Shown here piece after piece: positions 33,345 through 41,960 of a stretch of 64,000 bases of DNA; within the stretch, counting starts at the first letter, position 1; the number at the start of each line of letters is the position of its first letter. The DNA lies in contig CABMGE010000024.1 of the NCBI GenBank assembly GCA_902385625.1, positions 1-64,000 on the forward strand, read 5' to 3'. The notes under the pieces are model-generated. The model saw only the letters and a list, made by a program, of their open reading frames with translations, ran no database searches and was not told where the DNA came from. Position numbers and translations under genes: made by a program. This DNA is from an uncultured archaeon (GTDB taxonomy: Archaea > Nanobdellota > Nanobdellia > Pacearchaeales > GW2011-AR1).

Positions 33345-33904
33345 TCCTCCTAGTAAATATCTGCAAAGAAAAACTCCATTATTCTGAATTTGTAAAACCT
33401 ATTTGTGATATTTTAGAAAAAAATGAGATTAAATACTTTTCAAAAGATTATAAAAAAGTAGGAAAAGAAGATTTAGAGAAATGCAGTAAAATAATAATTT
33501 GTGGAACATCTCTTTATGACAATGATTTTGCCAAAAATATCAATTTTTTTAAATGGATTTTAGAAACTGATAAACCAATTCTGGGCATTTGCGGAGGAAT
33601 GCAGATAATCGGGCTTCTTTTTAATGGAAAAATTAGAAAAGGAACAGAAATTGGATTTTATTCTGAATATTTTAAAAAGGGATTCCTAGGTTTAAAAGAA
33701 AAGCAAGAAGTATATCATTTGCATAATAATTATATTGACTTTACAAAACTACAAATATTCGAAGTTTTTTGTGGAAATGAATTTAGTCAGGCAATTAAAC
33801 ATAAAGAAAAACCTATTTACGGAGTATTATTTCATCCAGAAGTAAGGCAAAAACAATTAATAGAAAATTTCTGCAAAATAATTTTTTATGAAAGTAAAAA
33901 ATAA
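33341..33904 (+). CDS. Class I glutamine amidotransferase
   Basis: A 187-residue GATase1-type enzyme. The nucleophile motif is LGICGGMQ (C84), with the second site FHPEV (H165 and E167). Its short N-terminal region is compatible with a stand-alone subunit that passes ammonia to a partner. The 4-base overlap (ATGA) with the diphthine-ammonia ligase gene suggests that the two act together, but the link is inferred from the operon only. TrpG, PurQ and GuaA-like sequences share these motifs; context argues against those roles here. Confidence 0.83.
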   Translation: MILLVNICKEKLHYSEFVKPICDILEKNEIKYFSKDYKKVGKEDLEKCSKIIICGTSLYDNDFAKNINFFKWILETDKPILGICGGMQIIGLLFNGKIRKGTEIGFYSEYFKKGFLGLKEKQEVYHLHNNYIDFTKLQIFEVFCGNEFSQAIKHKEKPIYGVLFHPEVRQKQLIENFCKIIFYESKK

Positions 33905-33909
33905 CTACC

Positions 33910-34764
33910 TTATCTTAAATAATCTTCAAAATCATTCTTTTCTTTTCGAATAGGTTTTCTTGGAGGCGGCTCGGGTTTTTCTTCAGGTTCCTGTTGAGGT
34001 ACTTCTTCCCTACTGGAATCTTTCCCAGTTATTCTTTGTAGTTCGCGTATATTGTCTGTTAGCGGATCAAGTATCTTTGAAAAAGAATCTTGGGTTTCAT
34101 GCATCTCCCTTGAGATGTTTTTAATATCTTCCCCATAGCCCCCTATTTTTCGCAAAATTGCCATTTGCAAATCATTAAAATTATTTTCCATTCTGGTGAG
34201 CCTTTCATTCATTTTCTGCACTTCAAATGATGTTTCTTCTCTAAATTTAGTAAATGAAGAAATTTCCTTTTTGAGTTTTTCAGTTTTTTCATCAACAGTC
34301 TGTTCACATATCTCATTAATTGTTTCAATATCAACTCCTCCTGATTTTGGTTGATATTCTGTATAAGCTTGTTCTCCTCCCTGATAATCAGGAGCATAAT
34401 CCGCAGAATAACCCTGCCCTGGATCTGCACCCTCTGTTTCTGCAGATGGCACATAATCCTGAGTTTCAACGCCTGAGTATTCTTGAGGTTGTGGAGGTGC
34501 AGATGGAAAAACAGGTTGAGAAGGTTGACTAAGACCATAATCAGACTGAGCCTGGCCCATGCTTTGTTCCATAGGATAATTACTAGGAGTTGCCTCCATT
34601 CCAGGAGCTTCAGGATTGGAATTTAATGCAGATTTTATTTTAGATTGAGAAAGTGCATCATTTATCTCTTTTGGAGAAATTCCCTCTTGTCTAAGTGATC
34701 CGGCAATCTGGGCATCATTAAGCCCTTGCTGTTTCATTTGCATCACTCTTTCTAAAGTAGCCAT
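33910..34764 (-). CDS. Coiled-coil protein with Pro/Gln-rich linker, next to the TadA ATPase
   Basis: A 284-residue soluble protein. Residues 1-45 form a small three-helix region (QMKQQGLNDAQIAGSLRQEGISPKEINDALSQS). Residues about 50-140 are Pro/Gln/Tyr-rich and probably disordered. A coiled coil covers about 150-245 (EKTEKLKKEISSFTKFREE ... MNERLTRMENNFNDLQM). The C-terminus is Pro-rich and basic. It has no membrane segment. It may be a cytosolic accessory of the ATPase encoded divergently at 35325. No family recognised. Confidence 0.62.
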   Translation of the reverse strand: MATLERVMQMKQQGLNDAQIAGSLRQEGISPKEINDALSQSKIKSALNSNPEAPGMEATPSNYPMEQSMGQAQSDYGLSQPSQPVFPSAPPQPQEYSGVETQDYVPSAETEGADPGQGYSADYAPDYQGGEQAYTEYQPKSGGVDIETINEICEQTVDEKTEKLKKEISSFTKFREETSFEVQKMNERLTRMENNFNDLQMAILRKIGGYGEDIKNISREMHETQDSFSKILDPLTDNIRELQRITGKDSSREEVPQQEPEEKPEPPPRKPIRKEKNDFEDYLR

Positions 34765-34801
34765 AATAATACCTGTGTTTTTTTGTTTTTATATTTTTAG
34801 T

Positions 34802-35173
34802 TTATTTCTTTATTAGTTTTAATAACTCTTCCTGAACTATAGCTCTAACATCTTTCACTCTGGCAAATTCCAAAGGTTGAAATATTTTCATTTGACGAGT
34901 AAATATTTCCAGTTCAGTCTTTCTCGCAAAATTTTCAAGTTCATTTATTATACGTTTATTGAGTTGTTTCATATTCTTTATGTCAAGTGTCAATTCATTA
35001 ATCTGTTTCTTAAAATCCAAAATCTGTCTGTCATAATCTTCTTTTGTTGAAACAAGGTTCTCTCCAATTAAAAGTATTCTATCCTTCACAAGTCTTTGTT
35101 TCTCTTCTATTTCATTTAGTCTTGTTCCAAATTCACTAAGAAGTGCGCTTATTGGCTCTTGTTGTTCTTCCAT
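34802..35173 (-). CDS. Coiled-coil protein divergent from the TadA ATPase
   Basis: A 123-residue, mostly helical protein (LSEFGTRLNEIEEKQRLVKDRILL, then DFKKQINELTLDIKNMKQLNKRIINELENF) with heptad spacing over most of its length. It lies 38 bases upstream of the previous gene on the same strand. The pair resembles the FlaC/D/E accessory type in general features only; this is not evidence of homology. Confidence 0.6.
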   Translation of the reverse strand: MEEQQEPISALLSEFGTRLNEIEEKQRLVKDRILLIGENLVSTKEDYDRQILDFKKQINELTLDIKNMKQLNKRIINELENFARKTELEIFTRQMKIFQPLEFARVKDVRAIVQEELLKLIKK

Positions 35174-35324
35174 ATTCTCTTTTTATTAATATATAATGGA
35201 GAGGGGGTTTAAAATTGTTATGTTATGCATATATTGAATTTATTTGATCCAGGACCAAAAACATAACCACACATAAATTTTAATATTAGATTCATCATAA
35301 GATTTTATAAAAAGGTGATTCAAT

Positions 35325-37610
35325 ATGCTGTTTAAACCAAATACTCCGTTGTATTCATATGAAATAGCAAGAGAAGAGGGAAATCAAGTATTGTATGTTA
35401 ACTATCTCGGAGCCCCATATGTCCCAAATATAGCAGAAAATCCTGATGTAATGGCAAGGGCAATTGACTTTTTAGTAGAGACCTCAAATATTTCAAGAAT
35501 TGTTTTTGTGCAACAAAGAAACTACAATTATGGCTCTTCAGAAGTTTTTTTAATGCAGGAAATTGCCAACCTTTATGTATACCTTTCAAAGCAAGAAAAA
35601 ATACTTTCTCCAGTAAAACTGTCTATTCAAAATTCCCAATATACCAGTCAAAGATATAATGACATGAGTTACATCTTAATGGTATTAAAAAGAGATCCAA
35701 TTGCCTGCCTCTTTGAATTAAATCGATTTATCAAGCAGGAGAAAACTAACTTTGAGTCTACTTCTGAAGATCTAAAAACAGATCAACTAAGTTATATAAG
35801 GCTAATGGAAAAAGTCCAGTCCCTTTTGCAGAATACAAAAATAATAAAAGAGGCAGAAAAATATTTCTCAGATTATAGCTTTGGAAAAAGAGAGCTTTAT
35901 AGCAAATTTTTAAGAGCAGATATAATTCCAAACTTCACATTCACAAGACTAGTAGCTTCTATTCCAAGCGATAGTGAAATGATCTCTCAATATGAAATTG
36001 GAGAGGGATATGATAGATCCGTGGTTACTATTTTAAAAAGAAGAGAAGATGCAAAATATCTCTATCATTTAATGCCTCCCGAATATTCTTTAGACGAAGA
36101 TAAACAAAATTTATTAAATCTTGCAAGAAATGTTTTAATTGAACATCAACCAAAAGCAGAGGAATTCACAGATCCTGAAAAAACAAGACAAGTATTCTTA
36201 AATGTCTCCAAAGATCTATTAAGGGATCTCGGAGAGACTAAAAAAGTAAAACTAGATTATGATGAAATTAACCAGCTTGCAACAATTTTAGTAAGGCACA
36301 CAATTGGATTTGGATTAATAGAGATAATATTGCAGGATAAAAATATACAGGATGTTGTATTAAATGCTCCCATTTCAATGAATCCGGTTTTTCTAAGGCA
36401 TCAGGAATTTGACGAATGTATAACTAATATAATTCCAAGTAAAGAAGATGGAGATTCATGGGCTGCAAAATTTAGAATGATCTCAGGAAGACCACTTGAT
36501 GAAGCAAACCCTATTCTTGATACAGATTTAGCACTAGGAAATATAAGGGCCAGAATTGCAGTAATTCATCAGCCACTTTCTCCAAATGGTCTTGCATATG
36601 CAATAAGAAGACATAGAGAAGAGCCCTGGACCTTGCCATTATTTATAAAAAACAAGATGTTGAATAGTTTTTCAGCAGGCCTTTTTAGCTTTTTAATTGA
36701 TGGAGCAAGAACACTTCTTGTTGCAGGAACAAGGTCTAGTGGAAAAACCTCTTTACTAGGAAGCCTGATGCTAGAGATAATGCCAAAATATAGAATAATT
36801 GTTTTAGAAGATACACTAGAACTTCCAGTTGATGCAATAAGAAAACTAAAATATGATATTATAAGAATGAAAGTACGAAGCAGTTTATTAAAAACAAGTA
36901 CTGAGGTGGTAGCAGATGAAGGAATAAGAACTTCTTTAAGACTTGGAGACAGCAGCCTTATAGTTGGAGAAGTAAGAAGTCTGGAAGCCAAGGCATTGTA
37001 TGAAGCAATGAGAGTTGGAGCACTTGCAAATGTTGTTGCAGGTACTATTCACGGCGCATCTCCTTATGGAGTTTTTGATAGAGTAGTAAATGATTTAGAA
37101 GTTCCAGTTACAAGTTTTAAAGCAACTGATTGCGTTATTGTTGCAAACCCTATAAAAACACCTGATGGGCTTAAATCAGTAAGAAGAGTACTTCAATTAA
37201 CAGAAGTAAGAAAACACTGGACAAAAGATCCAGAAGAAGAAGGCGGGTTTGTTAACTTGCTAAAATATAATATTGAAAAAGATGAATTAGAGCCTACAGA
37301 GGAATTAATAAATGGAGACTCAGAAATAATAAAAGATATTGCTGCAGGAGTAAAAGGATGGGCAGGAGATTGGGATGCAGTTTATGATAATATTGTTCTT
37401 AGGGGAAAAATAAAACAAGAAATATTAGATATCTCTATGAAATTGGGAATGCCTGAAATTCTAGAAGCCCCATTTAATTCAATTTCAAATAATATGTTTC
37501 ATCAGTTTTCAAAAGAAGTTCAAGAAGAGGTAGGAATCCCTATTGGAGAAAAAGTCTTTCCTCTCTGGCAGGATTGGTTAAAAGAAACCATAAGAGCAAA
37601 AAGGTTTTAA
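35325..37610 (+). CDS. TadA/VirB11-type pilus assembly ATPase
   Basis: A 761-residue type II/IV secretion ATPase. Walker A is GTRSSGKT at residues 469-475, the Asp box is RIIVLEDTLELP, Walker B is RLGDSSLIVGEVRS, and the His box is VVAGTIHGASPYGVFDRVVND. A long N-terminal region (about 320 residues) with helical DNA/protein-binding-like stretches is typical of archaeal TadA. It powers polymerisation of the pilus. It is the likely partner of the TadC-like gene at 24746. Its 3' end overlaps the convergent gene at 37607 by 4 bases. Confidence 0.9.
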   Translation: MLFKPNTPLYSYEIAREEGNQVLYVNYLGAPYVPNIAENPDVMARAIDFLVETSNISRIVFVQQRNYNYGSSEVFLMQEIANLYVYLSKQEKILSPVKLSIQNSQYTSQRYNDMSYILMVLKRDPIACLFELNRFIKQEKTNFESTSEDLKTDQLSYIRLMEKVQSLLQNTKIIKEAEKYFSDYSFGKRELYSKFLRADIIPNFTFTRLVASIPSDSEMISQYEIGEGYDRSVVTILKRREDAKYLYHLMPPEYSLDEDKQNLLNLARNVLIEHQPKAEEFTDPEKTRQVFLNVSKDLLRDLGETKKVKLDYDEINQLATILVRHTIGFGLIEIILQDKNIQDVVLNAPISMNPVFLRHQEFDECITNIIPSKEDGDSWAAKFRMISGRPLDEANPILDTDLALGNIRARIAVIHQPLSPNGLAYAIRRHREEPWTLPLFIKNKMLNSFSAGLFSFLIDGARTLLVAGTRSSGKTSLLGSLMLEIMPKYRIIVLEDTLELPVDAIRKLKYDIIRMKVRSSLLKTSTEVVADEGIRTSLRLGDSSLIVGEVRSLEAKALYEAMRVGALANVVAGTIHGASPYGVFDRVVNDLEVPVTSFKATDCVIVANPIKTPDGLKSVRRVLQLTEVRKHWTKDPEEEGGFVNLLKYNIEKDELEPTEELINGDSEIIKDIAAGVKGWAGDWDAVYDNIVLRGKIKQEILDISMKLGMPEILEAPFNSISNNMFHQFSKEVQEEVGIPIGEKVFPLWQDWLKETIRAKRF

Positions 37611-37975
37611 GAAATTAGTTGAATCGTTAATTTATTTATTTTATCTGCAACTATCTCAAAATTATCCCTGTATTCTTGAACTCTTCCAGTTATAATAATT
37701 TTATCAAATTTTCTTAACCCTCTACCTTCCCCATTCTCAACAAAAACACTAATATTTCCAGTTTCATCACAAACATTCAACAGTTGGAAGCCAGATTTAT
37801 CACTAGATAACCTTGAAATTTCTCCAACAATTTTAACATTTAAATTAAGAGAATCATAATCAATCTCATTAATTTTCATTATTTTCGGTTCTGTACTAAA
37901 ATATAAAAAAATAATTAAACAAATTCCAATTAAAAACACTACAAGAGAGATTATTAAAAGAAGTTTATTGCCCAT
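37607..37975 (-). CDS. Membrane-anchored OB-fold protein
   Basis: A 122-residue protein from ATG 37975 (MGNKLLLIISLVVFLIGICL ...). One N-terminal helix anchors it, followed by an OB-type nucleic-acid-binding domain: LNVKIVGEISRLSSDKSGFQLLNV and GNISVFVENGEGRGLRKFDKIIITGRVQEYRDNFEIVADKI. Stand-alone anchored OB folds occur in some archaea and may bind nucleic acids or cell-surface ligands. I use the internal ATG; the frame to 38005 adds ten residues without signal. Confidence 0.7.
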   Translation of the reverse strand: MGNKLLLIISLVVFLIGICLIIFLYFSTEPKIMKINEIDYDSLNLNVKIVGEISRLSSDKSGFQLLNVCDETGNISVFVENGEGRGLRKFDKIIITGRVQEYRDNFEIVADKINKLTIQLIS

Positions 37976-38105
37976 TTTAACTATTATAAAAGGTGTTATA
38001 GTCAAAGATATTTATATTTTCCCAGTTTATCTTTGAATATTTAGGGAAAGAATTGTCTCTTTTACTATACATAACTTTTAATAAGTTTTTATTTATAGTA
38101 AGAAG

Positions 38106-39758
38106 ATGCCAGATAAAGTTCTAAAAACAATAAAGCCTAGAAAATACCAGCAGGAAATATATGAAAACTGCAAAGACAAAAACTGTCTGGTAGTCCTGCC
38201 TACCGGAATAGGAAAAACACTAGTTGCCCTGATGCTCTCAATATATACCCAAAAAAAGTTTCCAGGAACAAAAACCCTTTTTCTCGCTCCAACAAGGCCT
38301 CTTGCAGAGCAACATCTGGCATATTTTAAAAAACATCTTCCAGAATTATTTGCAGAACTTATCTTATTTACCGGAAAAATAGAGGCAGAAAAAAGAGAAG
38401 AACTCTGGCAAAATTCAGATATAATATTTTCAACTCCTCAGTGTATTGCAAATGATTTAAAAAATGGATTATATGACCTGGGAGAAGTTACGCTTTTAAT
38501 AGAGGATGAATGTCATAGATGCCTAAAAAATTATTCTTACACATATATTGCAGAAAAATATAAAAAACAGGGAAAAAATCCTCAGATCCTAGGACTTACA
38601 GCATCACCAGGAACAGATAGAAAAACAATAGAACAAATTGCAAAAAATCTGGGAATAGAGTCTATTGAAATAAGAACCAGGGAAAGCGAAGATGTAAAAG
38701 AATATCTTCAGGAACTAGAGTTTGAAGTAATAAAACTAGATTTCCCAATAGAATTAAGAGAAATAACCAGCATTATAAAAAATCTATATCAGAAAAAAAT
38801 AGAAGAACTAAAAAATAGAAAACTCTTGTTTGAACCCCCTACAAAAACAAATATACTCAAACTTCAAGGAAGGATAATGGGTTCTATTTCTTCTGGAAAT
38901 AAAAATTTTAATATGCTCATGGGTGCAAGCGCATGTGCCCAGGCAATAAAACTCTCGCATTTAATAGAACTTCTAGAAACTCAAACAGTTTATTCATCAA
39001 TAGCTTATATCAAATCCATGTTTGAACAAGCTAATCAAAACAAGTCTAAAGCTGTAAAAAATATAACAAAAAATCCAGAATTTAACCAGGCATATGTTAA
39101 ATTAAGCGAACTTATTGCAAAAAATATAGAACATCCAAAACTAAATGAAGTTAAAAATATAGTTAAAAACTCAATATGCGAAAATCAGAAAAATAAAACT
39201 ATTGTATTTTCACAATATAGAGATACTGTAATAAAAATATCAAAAACTCTAAATGAAATTCCAGGAATAAATGCAAAAGTATTTGTAGGCCAAGCCAAAG
39301 GAAAAGGAGAAAATAATCCTGGCCTGACTCAAAAAGAACAGCAGGAGATAATGGATGAGTTTAGGCAAGGCAAAGTCAATGTAATTGTAGCAACAAGCAT
39401 TGGAGAAGAGGGACTCGACATTCCAGAAGTCAATTCAGTTATTTTTTATGAGCCAATTCCAAGTGCAATAAGAAAAATACAAAGAGCAGGACGTACAGCA
39501 CGCTTAATGAAGGGAAAATTAATAATACTCATGACAAAAGAAACATTAGATGAAATATTTTATTATGCATCAAGAGCCAAGGAAAAAAGAATGTATTCTT
39601 CTCTTGAAAGCATAAAAAAGGATCTGGATAGTGGAAAATCAATTTATGAAAAAGAGAATCAAACAGAGTTGAAAGAATTTAAAAAAGAAGTGAATAATAC
39701 AAAAAAACAAACCGAGTTCATAGAAAAAGACAAGACCAAACAAAAAACATTGTTATAA
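38106..39758 (+). CDS. Hef-type superfamily 2 helicase, separated from its nuclease
   Basis: A 550-residue DEAD/DEAH-type helicase. Walker A is LPTGIGKT at 31-38, the box reads DECH (LLIEDECHRC) rather than DEAH, motif III-type GLTASPGT follows, and motif VI QRAGRTAR closes the core. The order is that of the helicase half of Hef/FANCM. In euryarchaea Hef continues into an XPF nuclease in one chain; here the nuclease is the next gene. The C-terminus ends KTKQKTLL, similar to a shortened PCNA-interaction motif. TATA-like CTTTTAATAAG lies about 28 bases upstream. Confidence 0.88.
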   Translation: MPDKVLKTIKPRKYQQEIYENCKDKNCLVVLPTGIGKTLVALMLSIYTQKKFPGTKTLFLAPTRPLAEQHLAYFKKHLPELFAELILFTGKIEAEKREELWQNSDIIFSTPQCIANDLKNGLYDLGEVTLLIEDECHRCLKNYSYTYIAEKYKKQGKNPQILGLTASPGTDRKTIEQIAKNLGIESIEIRTRESEDVKEYLQELEFEVIKLDFPIELREITSIIKNLYQKKIEELKNRKLLFEPPTKTNILKLQGRIMGSISSGNKNFNMLMGASACAQAIKLSHLIELLETQTVYSSIAYIKSMFEQANQNKSKAVKNITKNPEFNQAYVKLSELIAKNIEHPKLNEVKNIVKNSICENQKNKTIVFSQYRDTVIKISKTLNEIPGINAKVFVGQAKGKGENNPGLTQKEQQEIMDEFRQGKVNVIVATSIGEEGLDIPEVNSVIFYEPIPSAIRKIQRAGRTARLMKGKLIILMTKETLDEIFYYASRAKEKRMYSSLESIKKDLDSGKSIYEKENQTELKEFKKEVNNTKKQTEFIEKDKTKQKTLL

Positions 39759-39796
39759 TAAATAAACAATTTAAATTCACTTAAAGGTCATTTAAA

Positions 39797-40459
39797 ATGT
39801 TTCATAATATATTTGAAGATGTAAAAAAAGAGAAGAAAAAAGCCAAAATAGAAATAATAGCAGATATTCATGAAAAAAATTCAATGGTTCTTTCAGAATT
39901 AAAATCAAATGAAGATATTGATCTAAAAATTAATTCTCTTCCAATTGGAGACTACCTGATAGGAGAGGTAATAATCGAAAGAAAAACAATAAATGATCTT
40001 ACCTCATCCTTGTTAACTAAAAGAATATTTGAACAGTTATATCAAATGGAACAATACGAACAAAAAATTTTAATTATAGAAGGAAAAATAGAGAATTTGT
40101 ATATAAAAATAAATCCCAATATAATCCGGGGATTTATTTTATCAATAATCTCCAAGAATAAAATCCCAATTATTTTCACAATAAATCCTAAAGACACCTC
40201 TGACTATTTAGCGACCCTTGCAAAAAGGCAAATAAAATCGAAAACTGCTTTTTCATTGCACTCAAAAATACCTAAAACCGTTCAGGGACAAAAACAATAT
40301 ATTTTAGAATCATTTCCAGAAATAGGTCCAAAAAAAGCAGTGCTTTTATTGCGCAGATTTAATTCACTAAATAATACTTTTAATGCATCTGAAGAAGAAT
40401 TAAAAAATATTCTGAAGGGAAACGCTAAAAAATTTAAAGAAATTTTAAATAGCCCTTAA
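39797..40459 (+). CDS. XPF/ERCC4-family nuclease (split from Hef)
   Basis: A 220-residue structure-specific nuclease. The active-site motif is GD-x8-ERK-x3-D: G51-D52, E61-R62-K63 and D67 (GDYLIGEVIIERKTINDL). A helix-hairpin-helix DNA-binding region follows near residues 172-190 (FPEIGPKKAVLLLRRFNS). It is smaller than the Hef nuclease half but keeps both parts. It begins 38 bases after the helicase gene stop, so the pair likely forms the two-subunit form of Hef. Its 3' end overlaps the convergent PyrI-like gene by 26 bases. Confidence 0.88.
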   Translation: MFHNIFEDVKKEKKKAKIEIIADIHEKNSMVLSELKSNEDIDLKINSLPIGDYLIGEVIIERKTINDLTSSLLTKRIFEQLYQMEQYEQKILIIEGKIENLYIKINPNIIRGFILSIISKNKIPIIFTINPKDTSDYLATLAKRQIKSKTAFSLHSKIPKTVQGQKQYILESFPEIGPKKAVLLLRRFNSLNNTFNASEEELKNILKGNAKKFKEILNSP

Positions 40460-41309
40460 ATTTCAGTTCATCTGAATGAAAAGATCTATTGCATCTAGTA
40501 CACTCATAACCATGCGAATTTTCAGAAAAATGTTTTATTACTGAAGAAACCTTATCATCAATATTAGACAAACAATCAGATTCAGGACAAAAAAGAATTC
40601 CTTCAAGTAAACTTGGAATTTGAAGATTTAATTTTCCATTAACTCTCCCATTCCTAATTGTGCTCACTGTTGCACCCTCTGCATAAAAAGCAACAGAATT
40701 TAGCTCTTTATTAGAAAGTTCATAACCTTCAATTTTTAAAACCCCTTTTTTTCCAAATTTCCTGCTGCCAAAATTATCTCCCAAAGAAACAACTGCAGAA
40801 TAGTCTGGCTGGTTTATTCCAAGTATATCTGCAAGTTTCCATACTTTTCCAGCAGGAATATGATCAATAACAGTTCCATTGCTTATATGCCCCAAAATTC
40901 TTTTCTCGTCTCTAGGCTGCTGATTAAAATATATTTCCAGTCCCCTTTCATTTTGATTTGTAGTGTGTTGAGGAATTGCTTCGCTGGCAGATCTGATCAT
41001 ATGCTCTGGAATTCCGCCAGAAGTGGAATAATAGCCAAGATCAATTGAATAAAAATCAGATGCAGTTTCTAAAAATGACCTGACTTGTGGAATAGTTTTC
41101 TCTCTTGCATGAAAAAACTGTCCTTGTTCTTCAAAAGCAGCTACAAGCAACCGATGAAACAGTTCAACATTACTGCGATCTCCATCTTTAGAACTATAAA
41201 CATCAACAACAACAGGAGGAATTCTTTTGCCAGCGAGTTCATACACAATTTGTCTTGCAAATCCCTCTAAGGATTCTTTATTAATGGGAAATTTTTTAGG
41301 AGCATCCAT
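40434..41309 (-). CDS. PyrI-like domain with unrecognised N-terminal domain
   Basis: A 291-residue protein. The C-terminal half (from about residue 140: GHISNGTVIDHIPAGKVWKLADILGI) matches the allosteric domain of the aspartate carbamoyltransferase regulatory chain PyrI. The four-cysteine zinc site C241-x4-C246 and C270-x2-C273 is complete. Normal PyrI is about 150 residues; here residues 1-135 form an extra domain I cannot assign (VVVDVYSSKDGDRSN..., DLGYYSTSGG). The latter weakly recalls phosphohexomutases, too weakly to claim. No PyrB gene is adjacent. It may regulate pyrimidine synthesis or bind nucleotides in another role. Confidence 0.8.
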   Translation of the reverse strand: MDAPKKFPINKESLEGFARQIVYELAGKRIPPVVVDVYSSKDGDRSNVELFHRLLVAAFEEQGQFFHAREKTIPQVRSFLETASDFYSIDLGYYSTSGGIPEHMIRSASEAIPQHTTNQNERGLEIYFNQQPRDEKRILGHISNGTVIDHIPAGKVWKLADILGINQPDYSAVVSLGDNFGSRKFGKKGVLKIEGYELSNKELNSVAFYAEGATVSTIRNGRVNGKLNLQIPSLLEGILFCPESDCLSNIDDKVSSVIKHFSENSHGYECTRCNRSFHSDELKFKGYLKFL

Positions 41310-41416
41310 TAAAATATAATTTGCTTTTTTTTATTTATAAACAAGCATACACTGGAAAATAATCAATATAATGCAACAAGCTTATAAACCTAGATTTTCT
41401 TTCTTAACTATATTTT

Positions 41417-41959
41417 TTATTTTATTAAATTGTATTCTTCTAAATCAGTATAAGTTGGTCCTTCAGGCAATAGTTCTGACTTTTTTAAAACAAATTTATC
41501 AACTATAAATCTTATTTTTCTTGGTTTAACGCTTTCAAGATATTCAAGTAATCCCTTTTTATCCCTAACATTTTTTACTCTTGCAATAGTAATATGACTC
41601 ATAAACCTTTCTTCAGGTTCAAAAATATCTTTTAGTTTTTGATCAATTTCTTTTTGAAGAAGAAAAACTCCTCTTCCGCGAAGTTCAACCCAAATGATTT
41701 TAATAAAATCCCTTGAAAAAACTCCTGCATCTCCAAGTTCGCATTCAAAACTGGAGAGTTTTATATCTGCCAGTCTTTTTTTGACCTCTTCAACTTTTTC
41801 ATCAGGAATCTCTCCTAAAAATTTCAAGGTCAAATGTAGATTCATGCTTTCAGTAAGTTTTCCAGTAAATAATGTCTTCTTCCATATAGTTTTTTGTATT
41901 TTTTCTATCTCGGAAATAATTTCATAAGGTAAATCAAGTGCAATAAAAACACGAGCCAT
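41417..41959 (-). CDS. thpR: RNA 2',3'-cyclic phosphodiesterase (ThpR/LigT family)
   Basis: A 180-residue 2H phosphoesterase. Its two catalytic H-x-T motifs are HLTLKFLGE near residues 45-53 and HITIARV near 128-134. The family opens 2',3'-cyclic phosphate on RNA ends. The gene starts 1 base after the stop of the arginase-family gene on the same strand, which suggests cotranscription. Length is typical. Confidence 0.92.
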   Translation of the reverse strand: MARVFIALDLPYEIISEIEKIQKTIWKKTLFTGKLTESMNLHLTLKFLGEIPDEKVEEVKKRLADIKLSSFECELGDAGVFSRDFIKIIWVELRGRGVFLLQKEIDQKLKDIFEPEERFMSHITIARVKNVRDKKGLLEYLESVKPRKIRFIVDKFVLKKSELLPEGPTYTDLEEYNLIK

Positions 41960-41960
41960 T

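Noticed and set aside
37976-38005. Longer start of the OB-fold protein at 38005
   Set aside because: The extra residues add no signal; the ATG at 37975 begins directly at the membrane helix.
39767-39790. AAATTCACTTAAAG as a fifth TTCAC-loop hairpin
   Set aside because: The core TTCAC is present but flanking bases do not form the inner stem and outer arms.
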